Below are positions 41,717 to 50,106 of a stretch of DNA of 64,000 nt, in pieces. The first letter of the stretch is position 1. Every line of letters begins with the position of its first letter. The translations under genes and the position numbers were made by a program. Source of the stretch: Chloroflexota bacterium (lineage in GTDB: Bacteria > Chloroflexota > Anaerolineae > B4-G1 > DUEL01); assembly GCA_014874475.1 (NCBI GenBank), contig JADBJJ010000032.1:186001-250000 (forward strand), given 5' to 3'. The notes under the pieces were generated by a model. That model saw only the letters and a list, made by a program, of their open reading frames with translations. It searched no databases and was not told where the DNA came from.

Positions 41717-42214
41717 ATGACCAAAATCCACATCCGCCGCGCGACACCCGACGACGCGCAGGCCATCTCTGCCATCTGGGAGGTCATCTGCGCCGAACGG
41801 GTCTACACCGCCGTCAACCGCCCCTTCAGCCCCGAACAGGAACAGGAGTACATCGCCAGCCTTTCGGAGCGAGAGGGGGTTTTCGTCGCTGAGGTGGAGG
41901 GCCGCATCGTCGGCTTCCAATCCCTGGAGCAGTGGGTCCGCTACACCGATTCCTTTGACCACGTGGGAACTCTGGGGACGTTCCTGCTGCCGGAATGGCG
42001 CGGGAAGGGGATCGGACACCAACTGGCACAACACACCCTGGACTTCGCCCGCGCCCACGGCTATGAGAAACTGGTCGTCTTCATACGGGCGGGAAATCAC
42101 CGCGCGCAGGCCTTCTACCGGTCGCTGGACTTCACCCCCTGCGGCGTCCTCACCCGGCAGGTCCGGATAGACGGCCAGTATGAGGACGAAATTTTCATGG
42201 AGATGTTCCTGTGA
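41717..42214 (+). CDS. GNAT-family N-acetyltransferase
   Basis: 165 residues. GNAT fold: IHIRRATPDDAQAISAIWEV, GVFVAEVEGRIVGFQSLEQW, acetyl-CoA loop LPEWRGKGIGHQLAQHTLD near 97 (RxxGxG variant RGKGIG), and IRAGNHRAQAFYRSLDFTPC near 125 (NxxAxxFYxxxGF-like). Substrate unknown. Stop overlaps the next start (GTGA). Confidence 0.9.
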   Translation: MTKIHIRRATPDDAQAISAIWEVICAERVYTAVNRPFSPEQEQEYIASLSEREGVFVAEVEGRIVGFQSLEQWVRYTDSFDHVGTLGTFLLPEWRGKGIGHQLAQHTLDFARAHGYEKLVVFIRAGNHRAQAFYRSLDFTPCGVLTRQVRIDGQYEDEIFMEMFL

Positions 42215-42951
42215 TCTACGTCGGCTGTTGCGGATTCCCGAAAGGGCGCGCCGCCTGCTTTCAGCATTTCCCGCTGGTGGAGGTCCAGCAGACCTTCTAC
42301 AAGCCGCCCCGTTCGGAGACAGCCCGGCGCTGGCAGCAGGAGGCCCCGCCGGGCTTCATCTTCACGCTGAAGGTATGGCAACTGGTCACCCACCCGCCCA
42401 GCAGTCCCACCTACCGCCGGTCCGGCCTTTCCATCCCTCCTGACCGGCGAGACCGCTACGGCGGGTTCCGCCTCACCCCGGAAGTTCTGGAGGCCTGGGA
42501 GCGGACCCGGGAGGTGGCGCTGGCACTGAAGGCTCCCGTTGTCGTCTTTCAGTGTCCGCCCACCTTCACAGCGACGCCGGAGAACATCGCCGCGATGCGG
42601 CACTTCTTCTCCACGGTGGACCGGGCCGGGATGGGCTTTGCCTGGGAGCCGCGCGGCCCCTGGGAAGACGAAACGATCGCGGCATTGTGCCGCGACCTGG
42701 ACCTGATCCACTGTGTGGACCCCTTCGTCCGCCCGCCCGTCACCTCCGGGACGGCTTACTTCCGGCTGCACGGCATCGGCGGGTACCGCTACCGATTCAC
42801 CGACGCCGACCTGCAGCAGGTTCTGGAATGGTGTCGGCCCTTTGCGACCGCCTACGTCCTCTTTAACAACATCTCTATGTGGGAGGACGGGCTGCGGCTC
42901 CAGCGTCAACTCCCGCAGAGCCTGCGCGGATGGTCGGAAACGTCACCGTGA
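42211..42951 (+). CDS. DUF72 family protein
   Basis: 246 residues. DUF72 (YecE-like TIM barrel): IYVGCCGFPKGRAACFQHFP, VEVQQTFYKPPRSETARRWQ, FIFTLKVWQLVTHP near 50, and YVLFNNISMWEDGLRLQ near 215 (FNN motif). Function of the family is unknown; some are linked to nucleic acid processing. GTG start overlaps the acetyltransferase stop. The last 77 bp overlap the convergent histidine kinase gene, an unusually long tail overlap. Confidence 0.88.
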   Translation: MIYVGCCGFPKGRAACFQHFPLVEVQQTFYKPPRSETARRWQQEAPPGFIFTLKVWQLVTHPPSSPTYRRSGLSIPPDRRDRYGGFRLTPEVLEAWERTREVALALKAPVVVFQCPPTFTATPENIAAMRHFFSTVDRAGMGFAWEPRGPWEDETIAALCRDLDLIHCVDPFVRPPVTSGTAYFRLHGIGGYRYRFTDADLQQVLEWCRPFATAYVLFNNISMWEDGLRLQRQLPQSLRGWSETSP

Positions 42952-44041
42952 AGGTCGTCCCTTTTCCGACCTCGCTTTCTACCGCAATTCGCCCCCGATA
43001 GCGCTCCACCAGTTCCTTCACAATGGTCAGCCCCAGGCCAGTACCGACGGCATTGACGGCGCGGGCGTTGGGAGCGCGGTAGAACTCCTCAAAGAGGTGC
43101 GGCATAGCCTCAGGGGGGATGCCAATGCCCGTATCGGCGACCCGCACCCAGACCTGGTCGCCATCCCGCCCCATGGAGACCGTCACCCGCCCCCCTGACG
43201 GGGTGTACTTGATGCCGTTCTCCACCAGATTGACGAAGATACGGTCCAGGCCCTCCTCCGTTGCCCAGACGGCCAGTTCTTCGCAGCATGGCTGGACTGT
43301 GAGGGTGATCTCTTTCTCCTCGGCGCGAGGCATCAGGAGAAGAACGGCTCGTCCAACGGAACTATTGACCGCAACCGGCCCCTCTTCCTCGGCCAGTTCC
43401 GGCGCCCGGCTGGCGGCCAGGTCCAGCAGGTCGTTGACCAGATGCTCCAGGAAATCCAGCCGGGCGGAAATGCGGGCAAAGAGGTCTTTCTGCTGGTCGG
43501 TGAGGGGACCGGCGTAGCCCCGGACGACGTTGCGCACCAGGGACTGAGCCACCGTGATGGGGGACCGGAGTTCGTGAGTGGCCACGTGGATGAAACGGGA
43601 TTTGGCCACCTCTATCCGCTCCATCTCCGCCAGTCCCCGAGCAGCCTGCAAAGCCGCCGCGCCCAGCGCGGTCAGGGCCAGCAACCGATCAGCGTCGGCG
43701 GGGGAGAACGGAGGACCTGCGCGCCGGTAGACCCGCAGCACGCCCAGAGGGCGCGCGGCCAGGGTCAGGGGGATACAGAGGAGATGGGAAAAACCGTCGG
43801 GGAGAAAAAGGCCCGGCTGTCCCGCCGTCCCCCAGACCGGTTTTCCAGAGAGCGCCTCCCGGTCGGGCAGGCTCTCCGCTGGCGAGAAATCGTCTGGCAG
43901 GCCCCGACGGGCCGCCGCCCACAGGCGCCCCTCATCCCCCAGGAGCAAAATGGCCGCGGCATCGGCGACCGAGATGGTCATCGCCGCGGCCATCAGCCGA
44001 TCCAGCACACTCTCCTCAGAAATGCTTGCTACGCTCGCCAT
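42875..44041 (-). CDS. GAF-domain sensor histidine kinase
   Basis: 388 residues without membrane segments. A GAF-like sensor domain runs from about 10 to 145 (SVADAAAILLLGDEGRLWAA, LLCIPLTLAARPLGVLRVY). The HisKA dimerisation domain has FIHVATHELRSPITVAQSLV near 155 (phosphoacceptor His). The HATPase domain has LVENGIKYTPSGG near 260 (N box), VADTGIGIPPEAM (G1) and GTGLGLTIVKELV (G2). Soluble sensor. It is the distal gene of the hydrogenase-protease-response regulator unit and likely pairs with the regulator upstream. ATG 44041 is chosen; a GTG 45 nt earlier is possible. Confidence 0.9.
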   Translation of the reverse strand: MASVASISEESVLDRLMAAAMTISVADAAAILLLGDEGRLWAAARRGLPDDFSPAESLPDREALSGKPVWGTAGQPGLFLPDGFSHLLCIPLTLAARPLGVLRVYRRAGPPFSPADADRLLALTALGAAALQAARGLAEMERIEVAKSRFIHVATHELRSPITVAQSLVRNVVRGYAGPLTDQQKDLFARISARLDFLEHLVNDLLDLAASRAPELAEEEGPVAVNSSVGRAVLLLMPRAEEKEITLTVQPCCEELAVWATEEGLDRIFVNLVENGIKYTPSGGRVTVSMGRDGDQVWVRVADTGIGIPPEAMPHLFEEFYRAPNARAVNAVGTGLGLTIVKELVERYRGRIAVESEVGKGTTFTVTFPTIRAGSAGVDAGAAARPPT

Positions 44042-44121
44042 CCGGCTCGGCGCAGGAGCGCGCAGAACGACTGGCGCCGCCCCCACTCAGGGCTTTCATT
44101 GCGATAACCCTGCCCTCGCAT

Positions 44122-44151
44122 AGGCCAGGCACTTTTGGGAGCGCATGGCCC
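44122..44151 (-). repeat. Intercistronic hairpin (dispersed hairpin family)
   Basis: GGCCAGGCACTT ... GAGCGCATGGCC: imperfect member of the family between the response regulator and histidine kinase genes. Confidence 0.4.
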
Positions 44152-44162
44152 GCGGTTCGGAC

Positions 44163-44576
44163 TTACTTCTGCCCTCGGGACTTCTCAATCAGCGCGCGGA
44201 CCTTGCTCAGCAGCACCTCCGGGTCTATCGGCTTATCCACAAAGTCGTCCACCGGCAGGTACGCCTCGTCCGGCCCGAAGCGCAGGGAAGTGGTGGTGTG
44301 GATGGCTGTCAGGATGAGGATGGGAATATGGCGGTATGGGGCGTATTCCGACCTCGGGTCGGGGCTGCGCAGTTGCAGGGAGACCTGGAACCCAGCAGTG
44401 GTTGTCTCCATCATCACGTCCAGAATAACCAGGTCGGGGTTGATCTCTTTGACCTTCTGCAACCCCTCCTGGCCCGAAGAGGCGACGTAGACTTCATAGC
44501 CATTGGCTTCCAGGGGCATCCGCAGCGCGGTGACCATATCGGGGTCGTCTTCAACGATCAGAATTTTATCGGGCAT
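44163..44576 (-). CDS. Single-domain response regulator
   Basis: 137 residues, receiver domain only. Acidic pocket ILIVEDDPDM, phospho-acceptor Asp53 in LVILDVMMET and the switch Lys in VDDFVDKPIDPEVLL near 117. The loop between beta 3 and beta 4 is longer than usual (GFQVSLQLRSPDPRSEYAPY), holding about 20 extra residues. No output domain, so it signals by protein contact. Overlaps the hydrogenase protease gene by 11 bp and precedes the histidine kinase, suggesting a hydrogenase-linked two-component module. Confidence 0.9.
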   Translation of the reverse strand: MPDKILIVEDDPDMVTALRMPLEANGYEVYVASSGQEGLQKVKEINPDLVILDVMMETTTAGFQVSLQLRSPDPRSEYAPYRHIPILILTAIHTTTSLRFGPDEAYLPVDDFVDKPIDPEVLLSKVRALIEKSRGQK

Positions 44577-45078
44577 GGCCTGCTCCTTGAGATAAGGTGT
44601 TGGCAGGGAGTTGTCCCAGAATATCTTCCACCAATCGCGGCAGCGCCGCTTCTACAGCGGGGCTGAGACCCTCCTCCCAATCCATTCGCTCCGGCTGGAT
44701 GCCGTAGATGATGATATCCGGTAGTCTCCGGCCCAGCGCGCGGGCCAGGGTCAGGACGTCGGCCAATTGGGCCGCGTGGCTGGAGAGGGGAACCAGAGTT
44801 CCGAGCAGGTGGGCCTCCTCCGGGGTGAAGCGGACGTACTCGCCGGGATTCCGTCCCAGCATCGCCGCGTCCACGATGATGGCCTGCTCCCAGCCCTCCA
44901 GCAGATGCAGCAGGTCCAGTCCCCTGGTCCCGCCGTCCACCACCTCCACGCCGTCGGGCAACCCCCGGCGGAGGAGTTCCGCCACCACTCGGGGGCCGAC
45001 CCCATCATCTCCCCGCAGGGGATTGCCCAGGCCGAGAATTAGGCAACGCTTCCGTCCCCTCTCACCTATTGACGACAT
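44566..45078 (-). CDS. [NiFe]-hydrogenase maturation protease
   Basis: 170 residues. HycI/HybD family endopeptidase that trims the large subunit C-terminus after nickel insertion. Seen: CLILGLGNPLRGDDGVGPRV (GxGNxxxxDDG with Ni-sensing Asp/Glu), VEVVDGGTRGLDLLHLLEG, IIVDAAMLG (second acidic ligand), and LSSHAAQLADVLTLA near 100 (His ligand). Located just after the hydrogenase large subunit gene on the same strand. A 190-bp gap with no gene separates it from hydA. Confidence 0.93.
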   Translation of the reverse strand: MSSIGERGRKRCLILGLGNPLRGDDGVGPRVVAELLRRGLPDGVEVVDGGTRGLDLLHLLEGWEQAIIVDAAMLGRNPGEYVRFTPEEAHLLGTLVPLSSHAAQLADVLTLARALGRRLPDIIIYGIQPERMDWEEGLSPAVEAALPRLVEDILGQLPANTLSQGAGHAR

Positions 45079-45268
45079 CGCCCACCGCAACCTCAAAGCC
45101 GGCCTGCAACAGCGAACAGGCCTGCTTCCCCCCGCTCCATCGGCCTACCGGCTCATAGCCCTTCCCGCCACCGGTAGGTCTCCACCGTCCCAGGCCCCCG
45201 AAAAACCGCCCGCCTCTTCCGGCCGTCGCTGGATGTCGGGAAAGGGCCTCCTTTGGCCGTCGCCGCCG

Positions 45269-46558
45269 CTACACAAACTCCACTTTCAGGAAGTGGGTAG
45301 AACAGGAGATGCAGGGGTCGTAGGCCCGCACCAGCACCTCCAGCAGGAGACGCACCTGCTCCTGCGGCCGGTCCAGAATCTGCGGGACCAGCGCGCGGAT
45401 ATCGGCGTTCAGGTTGGCCAAGTTCTGGTTGGTAGGAATAATACAGTTGGCCTCCAGGCAGATGCCCTTCTCGTCGTAGACGTAGTGGTGGAACAGGACG
45501 CCGCGCGGGACCTCGCAGGCGCCGACACCCTCGCCGGCCCGCACGGTCACCGGTGCCGGCTTCTCCTCGCGCACCCCCCGACTCAGCAGTTCGTCTATAA
45601 TGCGGATGGAATCTTCCAGGGAGTGGACCATCTCCACAACCTGCGCGGCCGTGTTCAGGAAGGGATTGTGGACGAGGGGCTTCATCCCCAATCTCGCCGC
45701 CGCCTCTTTGGCCTGGGGGTGAAGTTGCTCGTAGTTGTTGTTGAAGCGGGCCAGAGCGCCCACCATGTAGGACTCCCGGTTATGCTTTGTCCACTTGGCC
45801 GTGGAGAAGGGGACCAGATACTCGTTGGTGACCTTCTTGTAGTCCTCAATCGGGTAAGTGAAACCATCCGAGGTGACGACGACGCCGTCAATGAACGCGT
45901 ACTCGTCCTCCTTGCGAAGGCTCACATACTCCGTCTCTCGCTCAAACTGGGGCCAGGGAAGGGAAGCGAAGAGGTCCACCGTCGCGTCCATATCGGCGCG
46001 GGCAGCGACCAGCCGCTCCCGCATCTCCCGCAGTTCCCGTTCGGTGGGAGTGTGGGTGAAGCCGCCGACGACCAGCGCGCAGGGATGGGTGTGGCGCCCG
46101 CTGATCATCGCGCAGAGGTCCCTGGCCAGTTTCTTCAGCCGCAGCGCCCGCTCCACCACTTCCCGGTGAGTCTCCACCAGCGGGATGACGCTGTGGACGC
46201 CCAGAAAGTCCGGCGCGACCAGGTAGTAGGTATGCAGGACGTGGCTATCCAGAATCTCGCCGTGGAAATTCAATTTGCGCAGGAGCCACGCCTGCTCGGA
46301 AAGTTCCACGCCCAGCGCTTTCTCCGTGGCGCGGGTGCTGGTAGTGGAGTGGCCCACCGAGCAAATGCCGCAGATGCGGGACGTGATGTGATTAATCTCG
46401 TGGTAGGGGCGGCCCCGCACGAAGGCCTCAAAGAAACGGGGCGCCTCCACCACCTCAAACCGACACTCCTTGACCTCGCCGTTTTTCACATCCACGACGA
46501 TGTTGCCGTGGCCTTCTATACGGGTTACATAATGAACGTTGACGTTCAGAGTTGTCAT
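45269..46558 (-). CDS. hydA: [NiFe]-hydrogenase large (alpha) subunit, group 3
   Basis: 429 residues. Catalytic subunit. Nickel ligands: RICGICSVGH near residue 61 and DPCISCSTH at the C-terminus, the typical L1 and L2 motifs. VTRIEGHGNIVVDVKNGEV at the N-terminus is standard. Only seven residues (FLKVEFV) follow the L2 His, a very short peptide for the maturation protease to remove. Best match by context is the HydA of cytosolic bidirectional NADP(H)-linked sulfhydrogenases (group 3b), given HydB, HydG and HydD upstream. ATG at 46558; SD GGAGAGAG. Confidence 0.95.
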   Translation of the reverse strand: MTTLNVNVHYVTRIEGHGNIVVDVKNGEVKECRFEVVEAPRFFEAFVRGRPYHEINHITSRICGICSVGHSTTSTRATEKALGVELSEQAWLLRKLNFHGEILDSHVLHTYYLVAPDFLGVHSVIPLVETHREVVERALRLKKLARDLCAMISGRHTHPCALVVGGFTHTPTERELREMRERLVAARADMDATVDLFASLPWPQFERETEYVSLRKEDEYAFIDGVVVTSDGFTYPIEDYKKVTNEYLVPFSTAKWTKHNRESYMVGALARFNNNYEQLHPQAKEAAARLGMKPLVHNPFLNTAAQVVEMVHSLEDSIRIIDELLSRGVREEKPAPVTVRAGEGVGACEVPRGVLFHHYVYDEKGICLEANCIIPTNQNLANLNADIRALVPQILDRPQEQVRLLLEVLVRAYDPCISCSTHFLKVEFV

Positions 46559-46736
46559 CGTACTCTCTCCATTCAGACTGATTCCCTCTGCGTTCCTGCT
46601 CCAGGTCCTCCCGGCTGCTGGTGAAGAACCGAGACGCCGTACCGGGAAATTTACGGGCCAGCGTGCCCGCTCCGAGAGCGGGGGCAAGCCGTTGGGCCAG
46701 TTCCCCCTGAGAGACAGGGACGCAGCCGAATCTCCG
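46559..46736 (-). other. Intercistronic gap hydD-hydA with small hairpin
   Basis: 178 bp without a gene. Contains CCCGCTC-TCG-GAGCGGG near 46668-46684. Could pace hydA transcription or stabilise the mRNA. Confidence 0.35.
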
Positions 46737-47501
46737 CTACCATTTCCCTGTTTCCACTTCCCGATACGCGTTGAACATCGTGAAGCGGTGCATAATGTCG
46801 TCCAGGGTGAGGCCGGCCTCGTCCAGCACTTCCTCCATCGCGTTCTCGTTGGGATGGGGGATGATGCCCCGGCAGCCCTCGCAGCCGTCGCCGTAGGTGG
46901 GGCAGATGGCCCCGCAACCGGCTCGCGTCACCGGCCCCAAGCAGACCTTGCCGATGTGAAACATACAGACGTTGCCCTTCAGTTTGCACTCCACACAGAC
47001 CGGGTAATCGGGGATCGGCGGTTTCTTGCCCACCAGCAGGGCCTTCACCACCTCCACAAACTCCTCCTGGTCAATGGGGCAACCGGGGATGACAGCGTCC
47101 ACTTTGACGACGGCGCTCAGCGGCCGGGCCGCGTAGGTCTCGTACCAATCGGCATGCTCCCCGTAGACGTAGCGGCGGACCTCATCCGGTGGCTGGAGAT
47201 TCTTCAGCGCGTTGACGCAGGCGGTGTCGGCGCAGGCGCCCAGCGCGACCAGAATCTTGGCCTGCTCCCGAATGCGCTTCAGCCGTTCCTCGTCGTGGGG
47301 GCGGGTGATGGAGCCCTCCACGAAAGCGATGTCAAAATCCCAGCCGTTCAGCGTGGCGGCCTCGCGGAAGTTGACAATCTCCACCGCATCCAGCAGGTCC
47401 AGGTGAGTCTGCAGCGAATCCACCACGGTCAACTGGCATCCTTCGCAACTGGCGAAGTCAAAAAACGCCACTTTGGGCTTGGCGACTGACGACTTGCTCA
47501 T
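46737..47501 (-). CDS. hydD: [NiFe]-hydrogenase small (delta) subunit
   Basis: 254 residues. Fe-S electron-transfer subunit next to the NiFe site. Proximal cluster ligands: DFASCEGCQLTVVDSL near 20, GACADTACVNALKNL near 93 and IPGCPIDQEEFVEVV near 140. More cysteines in YPVCVECKLKGNVC and AGCGAICPTYGDGCEGC supply two further clusters. No Tat signal, so cytoplasmic. ATG at 47501 overlaps the hydG stop by one base (TGATG). Confidence 0.95.
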   Translation of the reverse strand: MSKSSVAKPKVAFFDFASCEGCQLTVVDSLQTHLDLLDAVEIVNFREAATLNGWDFDIAFVEGSITRPHDEERLKRIREQAKILVALGACADTACVNALKNLQPPDEVRRYVYGEHADWYETYAARPLSAVVKVDAVIPGCPIDQEEFVEVVKALLVGKKPPIPDYPVCVECKLKGNVCMFHIGKVCLGPVTRAGCGAICPTYGDGCEGCRGIIPHPNENAMEEVLDEAGLTLDDIMHRFTMFNAYREVETGKW

Positions 47502-48325
47502 CACAACGCCTCCGGCACGTTCTTGATCTGGGCGTAGGTGAAGACCGGGCCCTCTTTACAGGCATAGAGATGATTGATCTGGCAATGGCCGCACTTGCTC
47601 ACACCGCACTTCATCCGCCGCTCCAGGGAGAGGTAAATCTGGGTCTCGGGGATACCTTTGCCCAGCATCTCCATCAGGACGAAGCGGTACATAATGGGCG
47701 GGCCGCAGGTCACGGCGACGGTGTTGCGGGGGTCCACTGTAATCTTGGGGAACAGCGTGGTGATGACGCCGACGTTACCTGTCCAGGTCTCATCTCCCCG
47801 GTCCACCGTGACGTGGAATTCCACGTCGTCGCGGGCGGCCCACTGCTCCAGTTCATCCCGGAAGAGGAGTTCCGCCGGACGCTTGGCGCCGTAGAGGATG
47901 ATGACGCGGCCGAAAGAGCCCCGCTCATCCATGACCTGGTTGATGAGAGAGCGCAGAGGGGCCAGCCCCAGCCCGCCGGGGGCAAAGAGGATATCCCGGC
48001 CACGCATCTGTTCAATGGGGAAACCGTGGCCGAAGGGGCCCCGAATGCCCACAAAGTCGCCGGGCTTCATCCGGTGCAGGACCCCGGTCACATCGCCCAT
48101 GCGGCGGACGCAGAGTTCAAAGTGACCGTTGGACCGGCTGGGAGAGGAAGAGATGGAAATGGGAGCCTCTCCCACGCCAGGGATGGAAAGCATAACGAAC
48201 TGGCCCGGCTGATGACCGAGGCTACTTCCGTCCGGGAACTCCACCACAAACAGTTTCTCCAGTTCCGTCATCGGACGGATGTCGGCCAGGCGGGCCACTC
48301 TGGGAGCGTAAAGGGAATCCGTCAT
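47501..48325 (-). CDS. hydG: Hydrogenase gamma subunit, FAD/NAD(P)-binding diaphorase
   Basis: 274 residues. Ferredoxin-NADP reductase fold with a C-terminal [2Fe-2S] cluster, delivering electrons between NAD(P)H and the hydrogenase. Seen: LGHQPGQFVMLSIPGVGEAP (FAD), FVGIRGPFGHGFPIEQM, LFAPGGLGLAPLRSLINQVM (NAD(P) loop), VAVTCGPPIMYRFV, and MKCGVSKCGHCQINHLYACK with cluster cysteines. Shares family with PyrK/HydG of sulfhydrogenases. AGGTAGCCCG before the ATG; 4 bp after hydB. Confidence 0.95.
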   Translation of the reverse strand: MTDSLYAPRVARLADIRPMTELEKLFVVEFPDGSSLGHQPGQFVMLSIPGVGEAPISISSSPSRSNGHFELCVRRMGDVTGVLHRMKPGDFVGIRGPFGHGFPIEQMRGRDILFAPGGLGLAPLRSLINQVMDERGSFGRVIILYGAKRPAELLFRDELEQWAARDDVEFHVTVDRGDETWTGNVGVITTLFPKITVDPRNTVAVTCGPPIMYRFVLMEMLGKGIPETQIYLSLERRMKCGVSKCGHCQINHLYACKEGPVFTYAQIKNVPEAL

Positions 48326-48329
48326 CGGG

Positions 48330-49370
48330 CTACCTCCTGTGCTGAGAGGCGTGGATGGCGTTAAAGGTGTCCACGATGTTGATGTGGGTCAGGCAGGCGC
48401 GGATGCAACGGCCGCAGCCCACACAGCCCAGTTCGCCGAAGCGCTCATAAAGCCACTTCCCTTTGCGGAACATACGGTGACGCTGGCGGGCGGCGCGCGC
48501 CTCCCGGAAGTTCTCCCCGCTGGCGACCCGGGCGAACTCGTCCAACTGGCAGGAATCCCACCGGCGCAACCGCACAGCCTCTTTGAGGCTCAGTTCGGGG
48601 GAATCAATGACGTTGAAGCAGTAGCAGGTGGGGCAGACATTGGTGCAGGAGCCACAGGAGAGACAGCGGTCGCCCAGTTCGGTCCAGATGGGGTGATCGT
48701 AGGCCGTCGCCAGCAGCGCGGGCAGTTCAGCGGCATCAAAGTTCAGCCGGTGTGGGAAGCGGGGCCACTTGGCGCTCATCACCTCGTTGAGCCGGCGAAC
48801 TTCGGCATCCGCCGCGGGCCGGGCCTGCGGGGCATACTTCGCCAGCAGGGCCTCCCCGGCCTCCGTTCCTACGTAGACCGCGTACGCGTCCCCCAGATCA
48901 ATCAGGTGCAGGTCGTAGCCGGAGTCCGCCGTCCAGGTGCCCATGCTCTTACAGAAGGAATGTTCATCGCAGGGCTGCAGGCACTCTATGCTGACGATGA
49001 GCGCCTGCTGGCGGCGTTCCGTGTAGTGGGCATCCGGGAAGTCTGCGGAGAAGGCCCGGTCCAGAAGCGCCAGGGCATGCAGGTCGCAGGTATGCATGCC
49101 GAAGATGACCGTCGGTTCCGCCTCCACGACCGGCTCCACGGTGAACCCGCCGTCCATACGGAAGACTGCGACCCGTTCCTGCGGAGGCTGCAGGGCCACC
49201 TTGGGGGAGAGGATGGAGATGTTGTAGTCCAGGCGCATCTCGGCGGGGTCATAGAGGGGTTCAAAGGCAAACTGCGGCCCCTTCGCCTTCGGCCCCCAAA
49301 CGCGGTAATCCGCCATCAGCGCGCGGACCAGGTCGGGAACCTGTCCTTTAGGTAAAACACGGAGACGCAT
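48330..49370 (-). CDS. hydB: Hydrogenase beta subunit, 4Fe-4S protein
   Basis: 346 residues. HydB-type subunit with two C-terminal 4Fe-4S clusters: CLSCGSCTNVCPTCYCF near 225 and CVGCGRCIRACLTHINIVD near 320; N-terminal FGMHTCDLHALALLDRAF and LQPCDEHSFCKSMG. Joins the diaphorase to the hydrogenase core and was called anaerobic sulfite reductase A-like. First gene of the hyd operon. ATG at 49370 with AAGGAGGTACCTGC upstream. Confidence 0.94.
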   Translation of the reverse strand: MRLRVLPKGQVPDLVRALMADYRVWGPKAKGPQFAFEPLYDPAEMRLDYNISILSPKVALQPPQERVAVFRMDGGFTVEPVVEAEPTVIFGMHTCDLHALALLDRAFSADFPDAHYTERRQQALIVSIECLQPCDEHSFCKSMGTWTADSGYDLHLIDLGDAYAVYVGTEAGEALLAKYAPQARPAADAEVRRLNEVMSAKWPRFPHRLNFDAAELPALLATAYDHPIWTELGDRCLSCGSCTNVCPTCYCFNVIDSPELSLKEAVRLRRWDSCQLDEFARVASGENFREARAARQRHRMFRKGKWLYERFGELGCVGCGRCIRACLTHINIVDTFNAIHASQHRR

Positions 49371-49490
49371 GCAGGTACCTCCTTGAAGATGTAGGGAGCG
49401 AAAAAGATGCAACGCTCATTGCAACAAGGCTTCACCCTCGCACTATCTACCCTCTCACGGGAAAAGACGCCCAGCGAACAGAGCGCCGTT

Positions 49491-49518
49491 ATTCTATCAT
49501 ATCCGCCCGAACGGTCAA
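49491..49518 (-). promoter_or_regulatory. Promoter of hydBGDA operon
   Basis: Minus strand TTGACC (49513-49518), 16-nt spacer, TAGAAT (49491-49496). Predicted 5' leader of about 115 nt to hydB. Confidence 0.6.
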
Positions 49519-49769
49519 GTGCATGTCAGGGGAGAAAACGAGTGACATTTGTTGAGTCTTAGGTCGTGGGGGTGAAAAGTCCCGAACAGTTGTGCCGATT
49601 TGCCATCTCTTCCACGATCCCTTGCTTCGGGAATCTCTTACCCCTATATACATCAGAACCTGCAATTGTCAACCATTCACCGGGGCAGGCCACTCTCTGA
49701 GGGCTCATTACCCGCTCCTCCCGGACCGTTGAACGCCGGAGGCAGCAGGGAAGAAGTGAGGACGCTACC

Positions 49770-49798
49770 TTGACAGGTTTGCCGCTTCAATCTATAAT
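49770..49798 (+). promoter_or_regulatory. Consensus promoter of rpmF-fab operon
   Basis: TTGACA (49770-49775), 17-nt spacer, TATAAT (49793-49798): both hexamers perfect. Likely among the strongest promoters in the window. Confidence 0.85.
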
Positions 49799-49843
49799 AC
49801 CACCATCTACGTTACCGGAAATCTCATACGGAGGAGTGATAGA

Positions 49844-50047
49844 ATGCCACCAGTTCCAAAACGGAAAACGTCCAAAGGGCGGCGGGATCGGCGGCGCAGC
49901 CACCTGGCGCTGACCCTGCCTTCACTGATCATCTGCCCGAAGTGTAAGGAGCCGATGTTGCCGTACCACGCCTGCCCCAATTGTGGCACTTATCGGGGCC
50001 ACCAGGCGTTCACCCCGAAGGAGACAGAAAAGAAGAGCAAGAAATAA
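49844..50047 (+). CDS. rpmF: Ribosomal protein L32
   Basis: 67 residues. PPVPKRKTSKGRRDRRRSHL at the N-terminus is the L32 signature; zinc-ribbon cysteines in ICPKCKEPMLPYHACPNC, then GTYRGHQAF. All four zinc ligands are kept. GGAGGAGTGATAGA precedes the ATG. Leads the fatty-acid genes, as in many bacteria. Confidence 0.97.
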   Translation: MPPVPKRKTSKGRRDRRRSHLALTLPSLIICPKCKEPMLPYHACPNCGTYRGHQAFTPKETEKKSKK

Positions 50048-50106
50048 CCCTAAGAGGCCACCCTTTCGGCGCGTCTTCAACCGCCGATCGGTGTTTTTGT
50101 TTTTTG

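Larger units (their letters stand above)
49371..49843. other. Divergent regulatory region hyd operon / rpmF
   Basis: 473 bp without a gene. Holds the hyd promoter (49491-49518) with a ~115-nt leader and the rpmF promoter (49770-49798). The central part (49520-49760) shows no motif I recognise, but its length suggests regulator sites for the hydrogenase operon. Confidence 0.6.
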
